64,000 nucleotides of DNA from assembly GCF_963169125.1 (NCBI RefSeq), contig NC_084801.1, forward strand, positions 111,379,061 through 111,443,060, read 5' to 3'. The position numbers and the translations under genes were made by a program. Shown here piece by piece: positions 31,766 to 44,147 of this stretch. The notes beneath the pieces were generated by a model. The model was not told the DNA's origin and did no database searches. It worked only from the letters and a program-made list of their open reading frames with translations. Within the stretch, counting starts at the first letter, position 1. Each line of letters begins with the position of its first letter. This DNA is from Humulus lupulus (Eukaryota > Streptophyta > Magnoliopsida > Rosales > Cannabaceae).

Positions 31766-33800
31766 AATCCCCAAAACACCTTTAGAATGCTGGAAGGGAG
31801 GTGAACCTAATTTACACCATTATAGAATCTGGGGGTGTCTCGCCCACATCCTGAGGAGAAAGGAAGGAAAGCTAGAAGCGCGAACTGAAGTTTGCATGCT
31901 TGTTGGCTATCCTAAGTGTTTACTTCTATGAATGCTACTTTTCTGGAAAATGACTATGTCCAAAACTTCAAACCACGCAGGAGAGTAGTTTTAGAGGAGA
32001 TGGTTAAAGAATTGACTCCAACCAATGTTCCATCATCATCAACGCAACTTGATGGTGAAATTCCCACTCTTCATGTCCAACCGACGCAAGTCGATTTAAA
32101 TGAAGATAATACCATTGTTCTTGAGAAAACGGTCACAGAGCCTCGTCGTAGTGGGAGGGTTTCAAGGAACCTAGTTCGCTATGGTTTAGATGGTGAAACC
32201 AATATGGTTGTTGGTGACACTAGTGATGATGATCCATTGTCTTCTAAACAGACAATGGCTAGACCTGAAAAGGAACTATGGCCCAAAGCCATGAAACAAG
32301 AAATGGATTCCAAGTACTCAAATTTCGTCTGGGATCTTGTGGAAGCACCTAGTAACTTTAGGGTCATTGGGTGCAAATGGATCTACAAGAAGAAACGAGG
32401 TGTTAATGGAAATATCGAGACTTATAAAGCTCGATTAGTGGCAAAGGGTTATACCCAAAGAGAAGGTGTGGACTATGAGGAAACTTTTAGTCCGGTAGCC
32501 ATGCTCAAGTCCATACGCATCCTCCTATGCATAGCAGCCGTTCTCGACTATGAGAACTGGCAAATGGACGTCAAGATAGCTTTTCTTAATGGGAAGCTTG
32601 ACGATGTCACTTATATGGATCAGCTATAAGGTTTTAAAGTAGCTGGACAAGAAGGAAAAGTTTGTAAGTTGAATAGGTCTATATATGAACTTAAGCAAGC
32701 TTCTCGTTCCTAGAATCCTAGGTTTGATGAAATAACCAAAACCTATGCTTTGAACAAAATATTGATGAGCTTTGTGTTTACCAACTGAAGGCAAATAAAT
32801 AGTGGTATTCCTGGTTCTTTATGCAGATGATATCTTACTCATTGGAAACAATGTTATGAAATTGTCATGTGTGAAGAATTGGTTGAGCACTCAATTCCAG
32901 ATGAAGGATTTGAGTGAAGCAAGTTATGTTCTAGGTATCCAGATCATTAGGGATAGAAAGAAAAGACTCTTAGCTCTATCTCAAGCAGCTTACATAGATA
33001 AAGTGCTTGAATGTTTCTCAATGACAAATTCCAAGAAATGACGTTTACCGTCCCGCCATGGAATTCATCTTTCAAAGAAGCAGTCTCCCCAGACTCCCAA
33101 AGAGGAAGATGCAATGAGAAAAGTTCCTTACGCATTTGTAGTTGGAAGTCTGATGTATGCCCTGTTGTGTACTAGACCAGATATCTGATATGCAGTGGGA
33201 GTAGTGAGCAGGTATTAGTCAAACCCAGGACCGGAACATTGGATATTAGTTAAGCATATACTGAAGTATTTAAGGCAAACTAGGGATTATATGTTAGTCT
33301 ACAAGGGTAGTGTTCTGAACCCTGTAGGCTACAACATTTTAGATTTTAAGACTGATGTCGATGACAGAAAGTCTACTTCTGGAATGGGTTTTACTCTTGG
33401 GGTAGAGTTGTGATATGGAGAAGCATAAAACAATCTGCAATCTCAGATTCCACCATGTCGACTAAGTACATAGCCGTGTCAGAAGCAGCTAAGGAAATAG
33501 TCTAGCTAAAGAAGTTCTATTCGGATCTTGGTGTTATTCCAGAAATGGATAAACTGCTTGTGTTGTTTTGTGACAATACATGAGCGATAGCCAACTCGAA
33601 AGAACCTCGTAGTCACAAGAGGAGTAAGAATATAGAAAGGAAGTATCACATTATTCAAGAATATGTGGCCAGGGGAGATGTGAAGGTTATGAAGATTGTA
33701 TCTGAAGACAATCTTGGAGATCCGTTTACAAAGACACTACCAGAAGCTACATTTGATAAGAATATCAAGGAAATGAGATTAGTAGAATTAAGGTATTAGT
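31766..33800 (+). pseudogene. Cop1 pol: integrase end, reverse transcriptase, RNase H
   Basis: Resumes copia pol after D. Integrase C-terminus: TPLECWKGGEPNLHH and VCMLVGYPK. RT: FVWDLVEAPSNFRVIGCKWI, YKARLVAKGYTQREGVDYEE and WQMDVKIAFLNGKLDD (31916-32629, one open stretch). After stops and a damaged segment, VLYADDILLIGNN (about 32812-32850) has catalytic DD with Ala in place of the usual Val. RNase H: DVDDRKSTSGMGF (about 33355) and SKEPRSHKRSKNIERKYHII (about 33597). The last stop is near 33799, 25 bp before the 3' LTR. Several TGA/TAG codons break the frame. Confidence 0.9.
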
Positions 33801-33807
33801 TTCAATT

Positions 33808-33823
33808 AGTGCAAGTGAGAGTT
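33808..33823 (+). promoter_or_regulatory. Polypurine tract region of Cop1
   Basis: AGTGCAAGTGAGAG just before the 3' LTR, the usual copia form (CAAGTGGGAGATTG-like). Slightly decayed. Confidence 0.6.
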
Positions 33824-35638
33824 TTTTAGGGTTTTACGCCCTAATTAAAACCTAATTTCTTTGTAATCTCATTTATTATCTATAAAAGAATAGAAATCAT
33901 TTTTTGACTCGGTCAATCACTTTGCTCACATGTTTTATTTTTATGATTATTTGTTAAATATGAACTTCTATTAAATCCCAAGCATATAGCTAATCATATT
34001 TATAGTGACGTAATCACAGTGGAATATAAATATGATTATATGTTCAAAATAAGTTAGTCCTAAGATTAGTCAGTGCACAAGATTTACACTGACTTGCTAA
34101 TCTATGATATGATCTACTTACACATTGTAGTGTTATGTTCTTTCCAGAACATTAACAAAGTAGATAAGATCGGATGTATTTGTTACATCGGGCAGGACAG
34201 ATATTGACGGTTGATAGGATAAGTAAACATAGCGTTATTATCTATTCTAGACATATCATACAGTTGATCATATGTCAATTCAATCTCAATTCTGAGTGGT
34301 TAGTATTCTAACTGATTGTATTATTTGAGTTCTTTGACTTGTTCGTTACCAGCTTACCCTACGGACTAGCCCATACTTACATCTTGGGAACTCGGTAGTA
34401 TAATTGAGTGGGAGTGTTAATCATAGATATGAACATCTATAACTTTTAATGAAGAAGTGAAACGATGGTTTCCTTTTAGTTTGGTTCAAGATGTTAAATG
34501 ATAGAGATCTCATTTTAGTAATTAATATTAGTTTACTAAAATATCATTTACATGAAACTATGTGTTTTAAGGATAAAATAAAATGAGGGGTAAAATAATA
34601 TTTTAGTCTCATCTCATTGTAGACCGTCTATAGAGGATTGAGTGACAATTATGGTTGTAACAATGGATAATTAATAGCATATCTATATTTGTTATAGAGT
34701 GTTCTATGAATTCAAGAGTGCAGTTCTGAGTCTTTAGTGGAGTAACGTGGAATTAATAAGTTAGTAAATTTATATGTTAGATTTATGATAACTTATTGGA
34801 GTTTGATTTTATAGGCCCCTAGTCCCCATTGTACTTTGGATAAAATCATCTAGATAGTCTCAATTAATTGATTTAATTATCAATTAGAATTATCCAAGTT
34901 GACCAGGTCAATTTTTGATAGTTTCATAGAGTTATGTAATTTTGAGAAGAAAAGAAAAATTATGGTAGATTTATTAATTAAGATAAATTGGTATCTAAAT
35001 TAATAAATAAGTTTAAATCAAGGTTCAAATTATAAATAATTAATTTGATAAAGGATTTAGATAATTATTTAATTAATTAAATCAATAGAAAATAATACAG
35101 ACCTTGATTTTAAGTCCAATGAGCTTATAATCAAATGGGAAATTTCATGGGCCTAAAGCCCATGATAATTTTGACCTAGGGTTGTTAATTGGTTATTATT
35201 TTATTTATTTTTTAATTAAATAAATGACCTAATTGAGTCTATAAAAGGAATTTAAGAGAGAGTTGAAAACACAAGTCAAGTTTGTCAAGTTGAAACACAA
35301 GTTTCTGATAGGTTTTAGATTCTTTCTAAACATAAGACATTTTCTAAGCCTTATTGTTCTTTTCTCTTCTTCTCTCTATACCTATCTCATGTGTTGAGAA
35401 TTGCACACTCTAGTCTAGGTGATCCTAAGGATACTTTGGAAGGCTGTGAAGAAAATTGAAGATCGGTTTAGTTTCTTGGTAATACTCTACGACAGAAAGG
35501 ATACAAGGGTTAGAGAAACTGAAGGAATGACTCTATTATTCCGCTTTGTATAATGTAAGTATTATTATCATTATTTCTCTTTGAATTCAATTTTAGACAC
35601 ATGTTCTAGGTTGTCTCATATTAATTTGTTGAATATTA
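33824..35638 (+). repeat. Cop1 3' LTR
   Basis: About 1815 bp, complete. It starts TTTTAGGGTTTTACGCCC (TG changed to TT) and ends TTGTTGAATATTA. TATAAAAG at 35240-35247. The segment 34031-34835 has no counterpart in the damaged 5' LTR. Confidence 0.85.
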
Positions 35639-36578
35639 GATCTACATGAAAATAATTAAATATCCTCTATAAGTTTTCCTATACCTATAAAAAAAAATAT
35701 AATTGAAAAGAAAGTAAACAAAAGATAAAATTGAATAGAAAAAAGTGTAGTTTGAACAAAATCCCATAAAACTGTGTCATTACAGTAACCTAAACAACTA
35801 CAACAACCATAAACCATAACAACATAGTTCATTTAAATAACCCAAAAGAACATAAACTGTGTAATACAAAATAACTTTAAATAAAATCAAATAAATAAGG
35901 AAACAATGACTAAAACTATACCTCAGTTGCCTTCATCACATTTACAACTTTATAGGCATTTTGTATAGCCTCGTCCAATTCGATGTCTGATAAAGAATTC
36001 AAAAAAGACACTTTTGGATTTTCAGCAACCTCATTGATAACCTCACCAGCAACCTCAATGGAAACCTCACTGACAACCTGAGTTGCAACTCCAACAACTT
36101 CTGGATCTTCAGCAACTTGAAAAGCAACTTCAAAAACCTCAGCAAGTGGGGCTGCAACTTCAACAACCTCACCACCAACCTTTAACGCAACATCAGCAGC
36201 CTGTGTTGCAACTCCATCAACTTCAGCAACCTAGGAAACTTGAGATGGAACTTTACAAATATCATGACAATCATCAACCTACAGAATAAACATACAAATA
36301 AGCAAGCAAAAACATATAAATGATATAGATATATTTATAATTTGTTTTTTGCAAAGTAAAATAAACTCAACCTTAGCATTTTCATCCTTCTTTCCTCCAT
36401 TATATTTTCCATCATTATCATCTTTCTCTTCTTTTTCACCATCATTTTCTCCTCCAACAAACTTTTCATCATCATCACCGTCATTTTCTTAATTATCTTC
36501 ATCAGATTGATGCACCTCTTCTTCCTCTTCTTCTTCAGACTCATCCTCATTTTTTTCATCTTCTTCTTTCGAATTATT
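35639..36578 (-). pseudogene. Ulp1-like peptidase gene, N-terminal exons
   Basis: N-terminal side of the gene whose catalytic part lies at 3108-4559, on the far side of Cop1. On the minus strand an acidic exon (about 36575-36374) encodes runs such as EDESEEEEEEEVHQSDEDN with a TAA inside. After a putative intron, an exon (about 36280-35921) encodes a Val-Ala repeat built on GTTGCT codons (VGVATQVVSEVSIEVAGEV), ending NAYKVVNVMKATE before a GTATAG donor. One TAG lies near its start. Acidic N-terminus plus C48 domain fits MULE-borne peptidase genes. The join to the other half is inferred from strand, order and the Cop1 insertion between them. Confidence 0.6.
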
Positions 36579-38032
36579 TGTTGGGAATAGTGCCCTTAAA
36601 GAAATTGTAGTTGACAAATGTTTTAAATGAAATAAATAATTGAATTGAATTATTATATATATAGACTATGTCCAATATTATGTTGATAATATTAAGTAAA
36701 TATCAGAAAATTCCAAAGTTGATCTATGTGGTCTTAATCTCATATTGGTATGAGAGGATGAAGATTAAGATAATAAACTTAAAATAGTTTGTAGTAAAAA
36801 TAAAGTTATGGAATATTTAGATTAATTACTACTAGTACGATTTGCTAGTATTATGAAAATAAGTGACCTAGATCCGAGTCACTAGTGTAGTAGGACACTT
36901 TAGTGAAGGTACTTTATATAGTTATATATAGAACTGGACCAGATGAGATTTGTTAATACTTTTTTAAACATTGTTTCGTAGTATTAATCAAACACATCAA
37001 ACGATGATCATATACACGGTGATCTTAATCGTGAGGTTACTATGAACTCCTATATATATCATCTGATCCTTTGATTCATGCGTTAAGGTTTGGCAGAATG
37101 ATCAGGCTAAAAACATTTGTTTTGGGGACTCAATGATATATATGGCTAGGGATATAGTTTTACAGATATCGAATCTATACCTTTTTATAGATTGAATAAT
37201 GGTTCCCTATTGGGTTGACTTTTGGAGTTGAAAAGGTTATAAGCACTCACGTCGCAAACTTGCTGTGACACAACCTTCACTAGTAAAGTCAATGGTACTC
37301 TAGGAACAAGATATAGCTAAAAGGGTAAAATGGTAATTATATTCCCTTTTAATTATGAACCATTAATAGAGGATTATCGTTGTATGTAATGATTATATCA
37401 ATGGACACTTTATTCTTTGATATTAGTACTCTAAATATATGTCTAAAATTATCAATAGTTCAATCTCATATTTATAGTGGAGTAATCATGAGATTAATAA
37501 ATATGATTATTTAATCAAAGAGTTTTTATTAATAATCTAATATTTATTGAAGCTTGATATTATATGTCCATAAGTCCGCAGGGTGGCTCTATCAACACCA
37601 TATCAAGGTAAGAGTTGATATAAGGGTAAAACTATAATTTAGAATTTTAAGAAGAATTTTATGCTTCGGGTCAAATATACAATTATATGATAATTGAGGC
37701 TAAATAAATAATTATTAATTAAAAAATATGTTTATTAATTTAAATATATAATTTTGAAATTCATATATATAAATAAATTTTTTAAGTCAATTCTTTTATT
37801 TGAGTGGGAGAAAATAAAATTGGTAAATCAAAAATAGTTTTTGATTTATTGAATTTTAAAAGATGATGATAATAATGATCATCAATTTGAATTTTGAATT
37901 TAAAATTTAAATTTTGAAATATGGTTGTCATATTTTTCTTAAAAATATAATACCTTATTTTGTGGAAGATTGATTTTAGTTAAATAAAAAAAATAAAAAA
38001 TACAATATCCCTGAAAATGGAATGTAGCAGTT

Positions 38033-38068
38033 CACGCATGACACAGTCCAATGACTGTGTCATGCGTG
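38033..38068. repeat. Perfect 16-bp-arm hairpin in Cop2 LTR
   Basis: CACGCATGACACAGTC, loop CAAT, then GACTGTGTCATGCGTG. The stem is perfect in otherwise AT-rich DNA. Its role could be a transcript end or regulatory structure. Confidence 0.9.
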
Positions 38069-38205
38069 TAGCACTACACTGATATTGTATCAATGTTGTT
38101 TTTATTTTATTTATTTAATAAATTAATAATTTGAAAATAGATTTTTTTTCAAATTTGGTAAGTTAGATACTTACCTAAATCAATTCTTATCATCATTATG
38201 ATATT

Positions 38206-38235
38206 ATATTATTATTATTATTATTATTATTATTA
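38206..38235. repeat. (ATT)n microsatellite
   Basis: About ten ATT units in the Cop2 LTR. Confidence 0.9.
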
Positions 38236-39054
38236 AGAATAATAAGGTAATAGAATAATCTCTATATATATGATATAGAATAATAAGAAGAAAAGAGATG
38301 CAAGAGAAAAGCAATACACAAGTCACTAAGAATTCCGAATAGTTTTCAGAATTTTTGTGAGACAAAAGATTATCTTTTTCTTCTTTATTCTAACATTTCT
38401 CAAACCATAATCCAAGTTCTCATATGTTGAGAAATACTTGTGATTCCTAAATTACAAACTCATGTTCTCTATGTGCCCACACACATCTTGATGTGTAGAG
38501 AATACTTCGGAAGATCATGGTTTGAGTACTCAAAGCATTGGATATCAATATCGATATATATACGAAAAGACTCAAGGACACTTGATAGGCTTCAAGAGGT
38601 AAATATTCATGTTCTTGAATATTTATGTATATGTTTATATGATATATATAAATATGTTGTATATTTATATATACTAGATACAAACAACGTGCAATATTCA
38701 CGTTCGCTTAGTTTTATTTATAGAATTTATTAATTATTTTTATTAAATTTATATTAATGTCATATAAATTTCAAATAAATATCATATTTTAATTAAATAA
38801 TTTATTTATTTTTTGTTTAAGTTTATATTTGTTCTAGTTTTTTAATTTGGGAGTGACAACAAGAGATTATATATTATATGTTTAGTGTAATATTAAATAT
38901 TATACATGAATTTTAAATTTAAGTTTCTTGCTAGTTTTAAAAAAAAATTGTTGCTAATTCACAGTAAATTATATTATATGTTTAATATGATATTATTCTA
39001 ATAAGTGAGTTTAAGTTTAATTAAATTTTATTTAAGTTATAAAACGTATGATTT

Positions 39055-39250
39055 TATTATTTTTAAATAATTATCATTGTAAAATATCTCAAAAATACCA
39101 TATTTTAATTTTTTTGATTATTTATTATTTTAAAATAATTATCATTGTAAAATATCTCAAAAATATCTTATTTTAATTTGTTAAATTATTTATTATATTT
39201 AAATAATTATCATTGTAAAATATCTCAAAAATATCTTATTTTAATATTTT
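39055..39250. repeat. Three-copy about 67-bp tandem repeat
   Basis: Three units near 39064, 39132 and 39200 sharing AAATAATTATCATTGTAAAA and ATCTCAAAAATA. They lie near the end of the Cop2 5' LTR. Confidence 0.85.
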
Positions 39251-39554
39251 CAATTTTTTTGTTTATTTTATTTAAATTTAAGTGTTTACAAACTACTGTT
39301 AAATATAAGAATATTCTACTAAATATAAGAATAAAAAAAATAAAAAACTGTTAAAATCAAGAATTTTCGTTATCTACGCACTTATTATATAGAAGAGATA
39401 TTGCATGATTAATAATGTTGTATGTTAATGTTTCTGTCTTGATGTTTTCTTGATCAAATAAACTATTTATATGAGAGATGGAAACGTTTGTTGTTGTATA
39501 CAATGGGCCCACCATGCCTATTCCCATGCGTACTCTAATTGTTTTTCCAACAAT

Positions 39555-39566
39555 TGGTACCAGAGC
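39555..39566 (+). promoter_or_regulatory. Primer-binding site of Cop2
   Basis: TGGTACCAGAGC, one base from the classic initiator-Met tRNA complement TGGTATCAGAGC, three bases after the LTR end. Confidence 0.85.
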
Positions 39567-41540
39567 AGGTCATTAATCTATGCATATTATTAATTGTTGC
39601 GTGGGATTGTGTGCATTTTTATATTATATGTGATATATGTTTGAATGGATGAATGTTTATTTTCATGATGATAGATTCTTAAGAGTTGTTTAATAATGGT
39701 GTTTTTGGGTTTGGGAATTGTTCTTAAAATTTCTAGATGAAAAATTGTAAGCCATTTTGGGGCATAGGAATTTTGTAATTTTTTTTTAAAATTCAGGATT
39801 AAAAAATTTTGATGTTGCTTGAGCCCCGAGCTCGAACCCCAAGGTCCGAGCCTGCATCCCGCGTCGTGCGAGCCTGCACCCTGCGCCCTTGCACCCCATG
39901 TGCTCCTACACCCCGCGCCCATGCGCCCCACTATGCCTACAATGGCGCGCCCCTGTTGCACTTCCACGCCCAACCACGAGCCTCTGCCAGCCCCACCCGT
40001 GCAGTGGCCTCCTCCATCGCCGGACCTCCCAGCCGCCGCCCAACTTGGTACACTCCTAGGGTTTGTATTATACAAACCCTAATGTGTTGTTACCATAATT
40101 GTTTTAATTATCGATTTAATTAAAATGGTCATAATTTGGAAATTTCTTTAATTGAAATAATATTGATTATTTTCCTTGATTAAAAATATTTTAATTGTTA
40201 TCTTCCATAATTAATTTTTTTTAATTAAAATATCCAAAATTAAAATTTTATTAAAATTAAATTGTTTAATTTATTTTTGAATTAAATTACTCAAATTCAA
40301 ATTGGGCCTTAGAAACTTTTTGGGTGTTAAAACCCAAAGTTTTATTATTTTAAAAGTTTGTTTAAAATAATTCAAAAGTTGAATAATTCAAAATGGATAT
40401 GGAAAATGGTGGCATTGGCTCAACAAGACTGCGTCTTAAGATTCAAGATCAAGGTGCTCTTAATCAGACCTTAGATAGTCCAGGTTACTTTTTCATGTAT
40501 TTTTTGCAAGTGTTGTAATTTTTCTAGAAATACCCAAAAGTTACCATACCCGCTTTTATCTACTTATTATAAATATTTGAATGTGATTAAAATGTTTAAT
40601 GTTTTGTCATTCATTATAACATGTGATTCATATACCCACACAATATGCAATTAGCATGCATTACATTCGTGTAGAAACATGCTATTAGGAACGTCCTATA
40701 ATTTTTGTTATAAGTTTATATATGATAAATCATATAATAATAAATTTTGTCTTAATTAGTTAAGAGGTAAATCAAAATTAAAGTTGTTTAATTTGTTGTT
40801 TTAATGAAAAATATTTTATTAAAATAAAAAGTATATTCTCTTAATTAAAGCAAAATTAGAATTAGAATTAAGGGCACAATTTTGTTTTATTTTGCTTAAT
40901 TGGATTAGTAATTATTAGAATATCTTTTGGTAAAAATAATTATATTCATTTTCACAACTAAATTAAAAGATATTGATTTTGTGAAAAACACACTTTTCCA
41001 AAATAGTGGGTGGGAGAGGGAGTTATGACAATAAGTCTCATGGTCTCCATTATTGGTTGAACACCGAGAGGCACAGGAAGGGCCTTGTGTCGCCTCTGTT
41101 TGCGGCCTTCCAAGGAAAGGCTTCCGAATATGTTTATTTTATCTAAAGGTTAACTTCTCTTATGAGAATATAATTAGTGATGTATTTCAAGTTTGACTGA
41201 CCCTAAGTCATACTCTTGAGTTAAGTCATTGGCTAGAAACAATGGGTTACACTCCAAATGTGTATCTAGGCTTTCGATCACGACTAGTGCATCTTGACCA
41301 AACTAGCAGTAGTTCATAAGTCAAAAGAGAAAAATGTGTTCTTAAGTTTTCACTTATGAAATTGAGATTTGTCTCAAAATTAAGTTGGAATTAGTCTAAC
41401 CTACCCCAAGGCGGTCCATTAATTTGCAAATTAATTCATCGTGGATTAGTATATATTTTATGTGTTTTTATATGTTGCATTCATGCATCATGTTTACTTT
41501 TCCAAATAAAATATGCTATTTATTATATGATGTTACAAAA
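39567..41540 (+). other. Cop2 leader, mostly non-coding
   Basis: Long AT-rich leader. A GC-rich patch of CCCCGAGC/GCACCC/GCGCCC words lies at 39819-40045. A short frame at 40393 (MDMENGGIGSTRLRLKIQDQ) resembles the first residues of some copia gags but soon stops. The 43-bp sequence at 41470-41512 reappears at 45534-45576 on the other side of J. Confidence 0.5.
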
Positions 41541-42722
41541 TTTGTGAATAAGGCAGCTTTTGATCGGTATAAAAGGATACATAAGCGAAGGTTGATAAGT
41601 GAGAGAGGTTTTGATTATACTGAAGAACCATGTGAAAATGCTACTTATGAAGAGATTCGTGCAGAAATTCAACGAAGGGGTTGGGCTATGTTTGCTTCGG
41701 AGGATGTAAGTCACGCCAATTTTTCGGTGGTTTTAGAGTTTTATGCGAATTATGTTGAGATGAAAAATACATCAGTGTTTGTGAGAGGCATCAAGGTTCC
41801 TGTAGGCATAGACACCATTGCTGTTTTGTACAATATGCCGACTTATGAACAAGAGGATGATTAGTATCATCGGTGGGCTCATTGGGATGACATTAATTGG
41901 ATTGAGGTGGCTGAAACTTTGAGTATACCAGGGGCTTGTTTTACTATTGTTGGTGATGCTCCAAAGTATCTTTGGCGTTATCAGTTGAATCATGTGGCTC
42001 GTGCTTGGGTGTATTTTGTGAGCACACGATTGATGCTGACTACTCACATGTCAGATATTAATAAGGAGAGGTTGTTGTTGGTGTATGAAATTATGACTGG
42101 GATGACTATTGATGTGGGCTGAATTATTAGGAAAAGTATGAGAGATATTAGCATGTTAACCACTACGACAAGATTAGGGCATGGCTCATTAATCACTGAT
42201 TTATGTCATACGTATGAAGTTGTTATGAGTGGAAGTGACATAGTCAGGAAGCCTATGTCTGCAATTTCTAAAAAAAAGGTGCTTAATTATGAGCCACCTT
42301 CCTTAGAAGCACCACCACCTCGACAGCATTCCACTGATAAGAGACGAAGGAGTAATGATGAAGAAGATGAGGGGGATGAGAATAATGCAGTAGAATTAGA
42401 GGGTGATCTTCCTGAGGAGCCTAGGCATGAGGTTCCAGTTGCACAGCCACCTGTTCAGCCTGAAGCTGATACTTTTGATCCATATATGCAGATGATGCAG
42501 AACCAATTCAACTATTTGGTTCAACAGAATAATTATCAGATTGCTCAAAATCAGCATATGCAGCAGTATCTGGCGCAACAAAGTGAGTATCAAATTGCTC
42601 ACGTGGACCAACTCAATGTGTTGGTGAATCGGTGGTCCCTTCACAATAATGAAGACGTAGCCCCGTTCCAACAGCCACATCAGTTTTTTCCTTATCAACT
42701 GCCACCGCCTCGACCATTTTGA
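41541..42722 (+). pseudogene. Putative plant transposon protein domain ORF
   Basis: One reading frame with only two internal stops (41862 TAG, 42120 TGA), both explicable by single transitions. It begins near FVNKAAFDRYKRIHKRRLIS, then RRGWAMFASEDVSHANFSVV, LEFYANYVEMKNTSVFVRGI and, after the first stop, YHRWAHWDDINWIEVAETLS and ARAWVYFVSTRLMLTTHMSD. This is the layout of the domain called putative plant transposon protein in plant annotations. The C-terminal third is low-complexity: an acidic NDEEDEGDENN patch, a Pro-rich part and a Gln/Asn-rich QQNNYQIAQNQHMQQYLAQQ stretch, ending PPPRPF-stop. Function unknown. No start codon can be chosen with certainty. Confidence 0.65.
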
Positions 42723-44147
42723 ACGTTTATGGTAAGATTCTTTTCCTTTACTTTTTTTTTTTAAACACTGGGGACAATGTTTAGATTAAGTTTGGGGGAA
42801 TTTAAGAGATTTTGCTGTTTGTTTTGGTTGTGTTGTCTTGTATTTGACTATGTCTGTTTTGTGTTAGTTGTGTTTTGTTTAGGTTGTTTAGGGTGTCAGT
42901 TGAATCAAGTTGACAATGATTAGCCAATGATAATATGATTGAATGATGAGTTGTATAAATTGAATGGGAATAAAACTGTAAAAAAAAATCGTGTGCTTGG
43001 TTGAACATTTTGTTCTATTTTTACTTAAACATTTAAATAAATTGAGAGCTTAATCATGATTTTGATAAATTTTGTGTGGTTGAATAAAATTTATGCCTGC
43101 TGAATTTAAAATAAGAAGGGAATATTGAAATTGGTTTATCCTATAACTTGTTTGCTTGCTTTTTTAGGCGAAATCCTAGATGATGCACGCTTAGAAAAAT
43201 GCTTTAGGCATTTCTTTGGGCTATTTGAGCCTTTCAAGCTAACCCTTATTTGTTGAAATCCTTAGTTACCCATTTTCGAGCCTAAATTGATTCTTTTATT
43301 GATTGACATTTGTTTTGAGCTTATAACGTGCGAACCTAACTATTATTTTTCTTTCCCTTTAATGTACCATGAGCATAGGAACAGTAATTGGGATTGATTT
43401 GTAATGGGGGTTATGTATGATAAGTTGTGTCAATGATGAAGAAAATATATTTTGAGAGAAGGAAGAGAAAAGTAGAAAAAGAAAAAGAAAAAAACAATGT
43501 TGAGAAATAATCATTACACTCCAAATAATAATATCAAGGAATAAGTTTGGGGGAGTGTAATGTTATTAAAAAAAACATTCAATGATTATGCAATTTCTAT
43601 AAAAATGATAAGATATTGGGAACTTTGGGATTGGTTTTGTGGTTTGTAATAAAGGTTGAATTGGTTGGTTAGTGTTCATGGTACATTTTGAGCTTAAATG
43701 ACTTTCTCATCTACCTTTACCTAAGCTATTCAATTATAAGCTTGAAAAGACCTATTGATTTCTAAGAATGTGTTTGTCTACATTAGAGGAGATTAGCGAG
43801 TATAGCAAGCCTATGGGATATTGTTTGGTGGTTGGATTGAAGTGGAAATTTGGTGAGCATAAATTAATTCAATTACATGTTATTTGTTAATTATGGTTTT
43901 GAGAGCTTTTATTTTTGTTGGTTAATTAAATGGAACAAATGTTTTAACTGAAATTCTGGATTATAAGTTGAGTTCCTTTAAGATTATATAAGTGAGTTGT
44001 TTGTCATAGCTTGAGGTTTAGTATTGTTGTTGGCTTGATTCAGTTGTGTGTGTGTGTGTGTTTGTGTTTTGTTCATTAGTCAAGTGGTTTGTTTTGTATT
44101 ACTCGGGGACGAGTAAAAGTCAAGTTTGGGGCCAAAAACTTGTTGTG
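42723..44147 (+). other. Non-coding 3' region of J
   Basis: AT-rich, no frame. Two AAGTTTGGGGGA tracts (about 42789 and 43539) and GGGGACGAGTAAAAGTCAAG before the putative LTR. A (GT)n run lies near 44047-44062. Confidence 0.5.

Larger units (their letters stand above)
4560..35638 (+). mobile_element. Cop1: Ty1/copia retrotransposon, hosting nested insertions
   Basis: Copia element inserted in the peptidase pseudogene. Its 5' LTR survives in two pieces (4560-4766 and 24247-25054) and its 3' LTR is complete (33824-35638). Pol pieces lie at 29023-29851 and 31766-33800. Gag and protease are missing, apparently lost in the deletion that fused G2 to F2. It is interrupted by G1, G2, F2 and D. Comparing the 24247-25054 piece with the 3' LTR by eye gives about 23 differences in about 800 bp, so it is clearly older than H. 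No clean 5-bp target-site duplication: TATGA before 4560, TTAGA or GATCT after the 3' end. Confidence 0.85.
36579..39552 (+). repeat. Cop2 5' LTR
   Basis: Starts TGTTGGGAATAGTGCCC and ends TTTTTCCAACA before the primer-binding site, 2974 bp, long for copia. Its first about 115 bp match 51233-51242 plus 61863-61962. Inside lie a hairpin (38033-38068), an ATT microsatellite (about 38206-38235) and a three-copy repeat (about 39060-39250). No convincing TATA box is seen. Confidence 0.8.

Noticed and set aside
36083..36289. Gln/Leu-rich plus-strand frame
   Set aside because: Shadow of the Val-Ala repeat of the peptidase pseudogene, which is on the minus strand.
36335..36559. Lys/Met-rich minus-strand frame
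   Set aside because: Wrong frame of the acidic exon; the neighbouring frame gives the E/D-rich sequence expected of the gene.
39590..40123. GC-rich frames in the Cop2 leader, both strands
   Set aside because: Low-complexity CCC/GCG patch with no motif. It lies between the primer-binding site and gag of a decayed element.
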